DNA of 11,017 bases from an uncultured Peptoniphilus sp. (GTDB lineage Bacteria; Bacillota; Clostridia; Tissierellales; Peptoniphilaceae). The stretch lies in the NCBI RefSeq assembly GCF_946998875.1, contig NZ_CAMQAY010000032.1:1-11017 (forward strand), written 5' to 3'. Below are positions 6,943 through 11,017 of the stretch, in pieces. A program made the translations under genes and the position numbers. A model generated the notes under the pieces. It did not search any database. It worked only from the letters and a program-made list of their open reading frames with translations, and was not told where the DNA came from. Each line of letters opens with the position of its first letter. Position 1 is the first letter of the stretch.

Positions 6943-7139
6943 AAGTTTTTATTTTAAATATTCTTTTAAAAATTATTGATATTATTTGGGAAAATTTATG
7001 GGAGCTTTTAAGAAAAAACTTATAGAAAAGTAAAATTTTATTAAAAATATTATTGGAACTTAAAACATTTAATAAGTTGAAAAATTAGAAAAATCTTAAG
7101 AGGATTAATGGACTTAGGTCCATAAAGATGTTTTTAGAC
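6943..7139. other. AT-rich intergenic stretch with one hairpin
   Basis: No gene is visible in this part of the 358-base gap between the cstA start and tRNA-Pro. The only structure seen is a hairpin with arms ATGGAC (7108-7113) and GTCCAT (7118-7123) around TTAG, with a possible outer stem of ATCTT (7093-7097) and AAGAT (7125-7129). On the plus strand the same bases spell an AAGAGG-preceded five-codon frame (ATG at 7108, TAA ending at 7125). The rest is low-complexity AT. Confidence 0.5.
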
Positions 7140-7162
7140 AAAAAAATAAGGCTTACGCCTTA
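7140..7162 (-). terminator. Intrinsic terminator of tRNA-Pro
   Basis: On the minus strand TAAGGC (7162-7157) pairs with GCCTTA (7152-7147) around a GTAA loop and is followed by T residues at 7146-7140. It lies just after the tRNA 3' end. Confidence 0.85.
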
Positions 7163-7170
7163 AAATAAAT

Positions 7171-7247
7171 TGGTCGGGGTGAGAGGATTCGAACCCCCGG
7201 CCCCATGGTCCCAAACCACGTGCGCTACCAAACTGCGCTACACCCCG
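7171..7247 (-). tRNA. tRNA-Pro (anticodon UGG)
   Basis: A 77-base cloverleaf. The acceptor stem is CGGGGTG with CACCCCG, the D-arm is GCGCAGTTTGGTAGCGC, the anticodon loop TTTGGGA carries UGG, and the T loop is TTCGAAT. The 3' CCA is encoded. The anticodon stem has one G-U pair and the T stem two. C at position 1 paired to G at 72 is usual for bacterial tRNA-Pro. It is a single tRNA unit with its own promoter and terminator. Confidence 0.97.
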
Positions 7248-7304
7248 ACATGAAAAGTTTACAAGAATTTTATATTCTTTATATACAATTTTCGAACAGA
7301 TATT

Positions 7305-7332
7305 ATTATAACATGAAAAAAATTTTTGTCAA
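7305..7332 (-). promoter_or_regulatory. Strong sigma-A promoter of tRNA-Pro
   Basis: A perfect TTGACA (7332-7327) and a perfect TATAAT (7310-7305) are separated by 16 bp. Transcription would start about 50 bases upstream of the tRNA 5' end, leaving a leader for RNase P to remove. Confidence 0.88.
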
Positions 7333-7378
7333 AGACTTTTTAAAAAAATTTTAAAAAGCACTTAGAAAACTATTATAG

Positions 7379-7407
7379 TTGATTTATAAAAAGATTACAA
7401 CTAAAAT
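7379..7407 (+). promoter_or_regulatory. Probable promoter of the HAD-vanZ unit
   Basis: TTGATT (7379-7384) and TAAAAT (7402-7407) are spaced by 17 bp. They match consensus at 4 and 5 of 6 positions. A start near 7414 would give a leader of about 20 bases before the ATG. The AT-rich context lowers certainty. Confidence 0.5.
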
Positions 7408-7434
7408 ATAAGTATTATTAAAAAAGGAGGTAAC

Positions 7435-8073
7435 ATGAGAGCTATTATATTTGATTTAGACGGAACCTTGGTGGACTCCATGGGATATTGGAGAAGAGTT
7501 TCTCGTGACTTCATGAAGACAAAGGGAATAGACATAGAAGACAGTGTGCAGCACAAGATGACTACAATGAGCCTTAACACTTCCCTTAGGTATTTAAAGG
7601 ACTATTACAAGTTAAGTGAAAGCTTTGAAGAACTTTATCATGGTTTTAGTGATACAGTAAAAGATTTTTATTCCAACAAAGTTAAGTTAAAGGACAATGC
7701 CCTAGAAATTTTAAAATATTTTAAGGATAGAGACAAAAAGATTGTCATAGGAACATCAACTGCAGAAGGCTTTGCGGACATAGTAATAAAAAAATACGGC
7801 ATAGACAAATATATTGAAGGACTTTACACAGCAGATTCAGTTGGCCACATCAAGGGCGACGAAAAATTTTTCACTACAATAACTTCTGAAATAAAGGAAG
7901 AGCCAAGGGATGTATATTTAATTGACGACTCCTATCTTGCCCTTAGGACTGCCAAAAGTGCAGGTCTTGAGACAGTGGGCATCTACGATGAAAACTCCAA
8001 GGACAAGTGGCACTTAGTTGTAGATGAAAATAAATATTCTATAACAAATTTAATAGAGCTAAAAAATATATGA
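7435..8073 (+). CDS. HAD-superfamily phosphatase (beta-phosphoglucomutase/PGP-like)
   Basis: A soluble haloacid-dehalogenase-type hydrolase of 212 residues. Motif I is FDLDGT (catalytic D7 and D9), motif II is the GTST stretch at 106-109, motif III is a Lys near 140-144 (GHIKGDEKF), and motif IV is LIDDS with D164 and D165. A helical cap lies between motifs I and II (about 15-85), as in the subfamily I group that includes phosphoglycolate phosphatase and beta-phosphoglucomutase. The substrate cannot be told from sequence. AAGGAGGT (7424-7431) supports the ATG. Its stop codon overlaps the ATG of the VanZ-like gene (ATGA), so the two are co-translated, although no shared function is known. Confidence 0.9.
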   Translation: MRAIIFDLDGTLVDSMGYWRRVSRDFMKTKGIDIEDSVQHKMTTMSLNTSLRYLKDYYKLSESFEELYHGFSDTVKDFYSNKVKLKDNALEILKYFKDRDKKIVIGTSTAEGFADIVIKKYGIDKYIEGLYTADSVGHIKGDEKFFTTITSEIKEEPRDVYLIDDSYLALRTAKSAGLETVGIYDENSKDKWHLVVDENKYSITNLIELKNI

Positions 8074-8699
8074 AATTATTTTTATTTTTTGCAGCAAGGA
8101 CCATACCTGCCTTCATAATTACCTTTGTAGCATTTTCTCTTATTAGAGTAAAATTTTTCTCCCAAAGAAAAATAAAGTCGAATGGCTTTAGAGAATTTCT
8201 ACTTAGCCTTTTTGCAGGCTACCTTGCCTTTTTACTTATAATGTTATTCATGCCTAATTCCTATATAGCAGGTTCAGGAATAAATTTATCTAACGAACAT
8301 TTTGACTTCGTTGGAAACTTTAAAGACAGAATAACATCAGGCTCCTGGGGAGTAAACTTAGTTCCCTTTAGGACTATAAAAAACTACATAAAATATTCAG
8401 GAATTCTTCACACATTGATAAATATAATGGGCAATGTAATAATTTTTGTGCCCTTTGGAATTTTACTTCCAGAAATTTTTTCAAAGACGAGAAATATTTT
8501 AAAGATTCTTGGCATAACTTTTGCCACTTCCTTTTTCGTGGAGTTTATACAATTTTTTATAGGAAGGTCTGTGGACATTGACGATTTGATGTTAAATGTC
8601 CTTGGCTCACTTATTGGATATTTTATTTGGAAGAAAATTTTAAGATTTAAATTTGCCAAGAAAAATAGAAAAAAATTAAAGAAGGCTAAGACTTACTGA
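8070..8699 (+). CDS. VanZ-like family membrane protein
   Basis: A 209-residue membrane protein with about five hydrophobic segments (roughly 8-27, 43-62, 113-135, 144-163 and 174-188) and a very basic tail. VanZ family signatures are NLVPF at 96-100, GNVIIFVPFG at 121-130, and the EFIQFFIGRSVDIDD block at 158-172 followed by NVLGSLIGY. VanZ of Enterococcus gives low-level teicoplanin resistance, but most family members are uncharacterised and no other glycopeptide-resistance gene is nearby. A resistance role should not be assumed. It starts inside the HAD stop codon (4-base overlap). The tmRNA promoter begins three bases after its stop. Confidence 0.92.
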   Translation: MKLFLFFAARTIPAFIITFVAFSLIRVKFFSQRKIKSNGFREFLLSLFAGYLAFLLIMLFMPNSYIAGSGINLSNEHFDFVGNFKDRITSGSWGVNLVPFRTIKNYIKYSGILHTLINIMGNVIIFVPFGILLPEIFSKTRNILKILGITFATSFFVEFIQFFIGRSVDIDDLMLNVLGSLIGYFIWKKILRFKFAKKNRKKLKKAKTY

Positions 8700-8701
8700 A
8701 A

Positions 8702-8730
8702 TTGACAAAATAGGGAAGTTTTAGTATAAT
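8702..8730 (+). promoter_or_regulatory. Consensus sigma-A promoter of ssrA
   Basis: An exact TTGACA (8702-8707) and an exact TATAAT (8725-8730) are separated by the optimal 17 bp. Initiation near 8737 leaves about 12 bases before the mature tmRNA 5' end. Confidence 0.93.
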
Positions 8731-8748
8731 CTTAGTCTAACTTCATAT

Positions 8749-9090
8749 GGGGGCGAAAATGGTTTCGACGGGGATTTTGAGCTTTAAGTAGCGAGTCGTT
8801 GATGGATCACACAACGAAAAAATGGTCTATAAAAAATAAACGACGAAAATAATTTCGCACTAGCTGCCTAATTAGGTAGCAATCCGGCCAGACGCCGCGA
8901 ACTGTAACCGGGTTTCAAATTAGCGGGCAAACGAACTCTGTAATGCGCCATAGCAGAGGGGGTTAATGGCGATACTCTGTATGAGTTTGACACTCTAGTA
9001 ATACAGGGGAAATTTAAGAGGAGTCTGCACTCGGAGAATCTTTCTGTAAGAAGTCTTCGGACGTGGGTTCGACTCCCACCGCCTCCACCA
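8749..9090 (+). ncRNA. ssrA: Transfer-messenger RNA (tmRNA)
   Basis: A 342-base one-piece tmRNA that rescues stalled ribosomes and tags their products for proteolysis. The 5' end GGGGGCG (8749-8755) pairs with CGCCTCC near the 3' end, followed by A and an encoded CCA (9088-9090). The 5' segment has the typical GGTTTCGACGGGG. The T-arm is GTGGGTTCGACTCCCAC. An internal reading frame ends in ...FALAA and a TAA at 8869-8871, inside a hairpin as is usual. The pseudoknot region follows. It has its own promoter and terminator. SmpB is not in the window. Confidence 0.97.
8839..8871 (+). other. tmRNA proteolysis tag reading frame, NDENNFALAA
   Basis: In this frame the codons read N-D-E-N-N-F-A-L-A-A and then TAA. 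An in-frame TAA at 8830-8832 limits any extension to two more codons (AAA, ATA), so the tag is 10 to 12 residues. The ALAA end is the usual signal for ClpXP-type proteases. The resume codon is not fixed by sequence alone. Confidence 0.8.
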
Positions 9091-9102
9091 AAATTTTTAT
9101 TT

Positions 9103-9138
9103 AAAGTCATTCATGCTTATGGATGGCTTTTTATTTTT
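9103..9138 (+). terminator. Intrinsic terminator of ssrA
   Basis: An 11-bp stem with three G-U pairs (9103-9113 with 9120-9130) closes the loop TGCTTA and runs into TTTTTATTTTT. It lies 13 bases after the tmRNA CCA end. Confidence 0.85.
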
Positions 9139-9194
9139 GCAGGGAATTATTTTATTGGCAAATAAAAAAAAGAGACTCTCGCCTATTAATTTTT

Positions 9195-9611
9195 TTAGCT
9201 TGATTGTAAAAGTTTTTCATACATCTCTATTAATTCTTCTGGTATGACGAAGTTAAAATAAGTGCCGGATTTTGATAGGAATAGATACATCAGTCCAAGG
9301 GATGTAAATTTTTTCATGTTTACATAGACATTTTCGTCAGAATAATCTACGGCGCCATTATAAAAATCGTAAAAGGACTTGTGCTCTTTTTCGTCAAAGT
9401 TCATGAGAGTATTTTTAAATTCACTGGTAATTTTTTTATGTATTTCTTCTACTTCTTCTGACAAACTTAGTCCCTCAAGGTCTAAGTCATAGGAAGATGC
9501 AATGAGTTGTCTCTGGTCGCCGTCTAAACTCTCTATAATAGGGTATAATTTATCAATAGGCAGTTTGTTAATGGTTTCAACTTTAAAAAGTTTTAATAAA
9601 AAATCGCTCAT
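9195..9611 (-). CDS. Hypothetical protein, 138 residues
   Basis: I do not recognise this protein. It is acidic, soluble and predicted mostly helical, without signal peptide, membrane segment or cysteines. A possible helix pair sits around LPIDKLYPIIESL and VEEIHKKITSEFKNTL. The end has a more hydrophobic part (FTSLGLMYLFLSKSGTYFNFVIPEELIEMYEKLL). A GAGGTGA (9621-9615) precedes the ATG, and a perfect TATAAT lies at 9633-9628, but with no convincing -35. It is divergent from the metallo-hydrolase gene, 47 bases apart, so the two may share control. No clear terminator hairpin follows, only a T run. The binding site and codon use like the neighbours support a real gene. Confidence 0.75.
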   Translation of the reverse strand: MSDFLLKLFKVETINKLPIDKLYPIIESLDGDQRQLIASSYDLDLEGLSLSEEVEEIHKKITSEFKNTLMNFDEKEHKSFYDFYNGAVDYSDENVYVNMKKFTSLGLMYLFLSKSGTYFNFVIPEELIEMYEKLLQSS

Positions 9612-9648
9612 AATTCACCTCGTATTTATTATACATGAAATGAGCTGT

Positions 9649-9654
9649 GGGAGG
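9649..9654 (+). promoter_or_regulatory. Ribosome binding site deciding the MBL start
   Basis: GGGAGG lies four bases before ATG 9659. An in-frame GTG at 9647 would overlap this site, so the ATG is the supported start. Confidence 0.8.
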
Positions 9655-9658
9655 AAAT

Positions 9659-10654
9659 ATGTCTAATATTAAAAAACTAAGCCATGGCGTTTATTGTAAA
9701 ATTATTCCTCTAAAGGGAAATCCCCTAAAGAGCATAAATATTTATATGGTAAAGTCTAGGGGCGAGGCTCTTATTATCGACACAGGCTTTAACACTGAAG
9801 AAATAAAAAGTGAAATGTTATCTTTCATAAAATATATGGAAATTGATTTAAAGAGGACAAAGTTATTTTTGACTCATCTTCACTCTGACCACACAGGTCT
9901 TGCAACTTGGTTTCATGAAGAGCTTGGCGTTGAAATTTACATGGGAGATATTGACTACCGCATGATGTCTTCTATGGCTGATGCAAATTCTAAGAGGTGG
10001 AAGGATGTCATGGCGACAACCCACCTTCAAGGGCTGGATGAGGACAATTTAAAAATTGAAGAGCACGCAGGCTTTCTGTATAGACCCAAGGCAGAGTTTC
10101 CCTACACTTCCTTTAATCCTGACTATACCCTAAAGCTTGGGGACTTTACCTTTAAGGGCATGGATTTTTCTGGTCACACTCCAGGCATGGTTGGTCTTTA
10201 TGAAAAGGAAAGAAAAATTTTATTTTGCGGCGACCACCTCTTGGGAGACATCACACCAAATATTACTTTTTGGAATTTCACAGTGGGCGACAGCCTTGGA
10301 AGATATTTAATAAATATTGAAAAATTAAGAAATCTTCCAATTGACCATCTTTATTCATCTCACAGGGCACTTATTGAGGATGTGCCAAAGAGGATTGACG
10401 AGCTAAAGGCTCATCACGAAAAGAGAATTAGCGAGGCATTAAAGACTTTAGAGAAAAGTGGTAAATGCACAGTTCGTGATATTGCCATGAATATGACTTG
10501 GGACATGAGGGCAAGAGACTTTTCTGAATTTCCAAACACGCAAAAGTTTTTCGCAGCAGGAGAAGCTCACGCTCACCTTGAACACCTAAGGGCCCTAGGC
10601 AAGGCTGACTTTGAAAAAGACCAAGATGGAGTTTTGCACTATTACTCTATTTAA
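9659..10654 (+). CDS. Metallo-beta-lactamase-fold hydrolase with C-terminal helical domain
   Basis: A cytoplasmic two-metal hydrolase of 331 residues. The metal ligands are in place: H73, H75, D77 and H78 in THLHSDHTG, H173 in SGHTPG, D192 in CGDHLL and H235 in SSHRAL. This is the glyoxalase II-like arrangement. The first ~240 residues hold the MBL fold, with IIDTGF at 39-44. The remaining ~90 look like a winged-helix-type extension (KRISEALKTLEKSGKCTVRDIA, then HAHLEHLRALGKADFEKDQDG), as in several MBL hydrolases of the LACTB2/glyoxalase type. The substrate is unknown. It is not a likely beta-lactamase because there is no signal peptide and the class-specific motifs are absent. It is divergent from the hypothetical gene and upstream of folP. 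Confidence 0.9.
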   Translation: MSNIKKLSHGVYCKIIPLKGNPLKSINIYMVKSRGEALIIDTGFNTEEIKSEMLSFIKYMEIDLKRTKLFLTHLHSDHTGLATWFHEELGVEIYMGDIDYRMMSSMADANSKRWKDVMATTHLQGLDEDNLKIEEHAGFLYRPKAEFPYTSFNPDYTLKLGDFTFKGMDFSGHTPGMVGLYEKERKILFCGDHLLGDITPNITFWNFTVGDSLGRYLINIEKLRNLPIDHLYSSHRALIEDVPKRIDELKAHHEKRISEALKTLEKSGKCTVRDIAMNMTWDMRARDFSEFPNTQKFFAAGEAHAHLEHLRALGKADFEKDQDGVLHYYSI

Positions 10655-10661
10655 ATTTTAT

Positions 10662-10690
10662 TTGATTTTAAAAGGCCTTAGACATAGAAT
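10662..10690 (+). promoter_or_regulatory. Probable promoter of folP
   Basis: TTGATT (10662-10667) and TAGAAT (10685-10690) are separated by 17 bp. A start near 10697 gives a leader of about 29 bases. No terminator is visible between the hydrolase and folP, so readthrough is also possible. Confidence 0.5.
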
Positions 10691-10725
10691 TAACTTGACG
10701 AGAAAAATAAAAAATGGAGTGAAAA

Positions 10726-11017
10726 ATGAATAAATTAATTTGTAAGTATAAAGACAAACTTTTAGAAAGTGGCAAGGAAACAATTTTATGTGGCATTGTA
10801 AATGTTACACCAGATTCTTTTTCTGACGGCGGCAAATGGTACGGCAAGGACAAGGCCATCAAGAGGGCAAAGGATCTCATTGATGCCGGCGCAAAAATGA
10901 TTGACCTTGGCGGTGAATCCACTAGACCAGGATCACACTACGTAGAAATTGAAGAAGAAATTAGTAGGGTTGTGCCAGTTATAAAGGAATTAAAGACTAT
11001 GACAGATGTGCCTCTAT
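10726..11017 (+). CDS. folP: Dihydropteroate synthase (3' end outside window)
   Basis: DHPS joins p-aminobenzoate to 6-hydroxymethyl-7,8-dihydropterin pyrophosphate in folate synthesis and is the sulfonamide target. The visible 97 residues contain both early signatures: NVTPDSFSDGG at 26-36 (pterin pyrophosphate loop) and DLGGESTRPG at 60-69. The frame stays open to the window end, and about two thirds of the protein is missing. GGAG at 10716-10719, six bases before ATG, supports the start. Other folate genes may follow outside the window. Confidence 0.96.
   Translation, partial: MNKLICKYKDKLLESGKETILCGIVNVTPDSFSDGGKWYGKDKAIKRAKDLIDAGAKMIDLGGESTRPGSHYVEIEEEISRVVPVIKELKTMTDVPL

Noticed and set aside
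8070..8699. Glycopeptide resistance gene
   Set aside because: VanZ-like proteins are widespread and mostly unrelated to resistance, and no vanHAX-type genes are nearby.
8868..9110. 80-residue open frame on the minus strand across tmRNA
   Set aside because: It is antisense to tmRNA. The GGGGGSRTHV start is a common artefact of reading tRNA-like 3' ends backwards.
9155..9194. Terminator for the minus-strand hypothetical gene
   Set aside because: There is a run of eight T, but the preceding AGAGTCTCT gives a stem of only about four base pairs.
9647..9658. Upstream GTG start for the MBL hydrolase
   Set aside because: The GTG codon sits inside the GGGAGG binding site used by the ATG at 9659.
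10668..10922. 84-residue open frame on the minus strand over folP
   Set aside because: It lies antisense to the conserved folP signatures and is a shadow of that gene.

Overview
The window is AT-rich, densely packed bacterial DNA with strong AGGAGG ribosome binding sites, near-consensus TTGACA/TATAAT promoters and intrinsic terminators. It looks like a low-GC Gram-positive anaerobe. A long-form hibernation factor, a secreted alkaline phosphatase, a VanZ-like protein and a one-piece tmRNA fit Bacillota. A Tissierellia/Peptoniphilaceae-type genome is my best guess, but that is inference from style and not proven by any single gene.

Layout: (1) 1-545 is the 3' part of a long ribosome hibernation factor gene with its terminator. 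(2) 598-2285 is a secreted alkaline phosphatase behind a possible Pho box, ending at a terminator shared with the opposite strand. (3) 5279 down to 2376 on the minus strand is a three-gene operon: a small Cys-Cys-Cys-Gly protein of IscA/HesB type, a MoxR-like AAA+ ATPase and a von Willebrand A (NorD/CbbO-like) protein. (4) 6812 down to 5358 on the minus strand is a CstA-family transporter with its own promoter. It is separated from the three-gene operon by an intrinsic terminator. (5) 6877-7332 holds an AT-rich gap, then tRNA-Pro(UGG) on the minus strand with promoter and terminator. (6) 7379-8699 is a HAD phosphatase translationally coupled to a VanZ-like membrane protein. (7) 8702-9138 is tmRNA (ssrA) with a perfect consensus promoter. 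(8) 9195-9611 (minus) is an unrecognised 138-residue protein, divergent from a metallo-beta-lactamase-fold hydrolase at 9659-10654. (9) From 10726 to the window end is the start of folP (dihydropteroate synthase).

Most of this is housekeeping. The most interesting unit is the minus-strand operon in 2376-5279. MoxR ATPase plus VWA pairs activate or insert metal centres in other enzymes (CbbQ/CbbO, NorQ/NorD, CoxD/CoxE). Here no such client enzyme is visible, and the pair travels instead with a small cysteine-rich IscA/HesB-like protein. This suggests a metallo-, sulfur- or selenium-related maturation module whose target lies elsewhere. The function is inferred.
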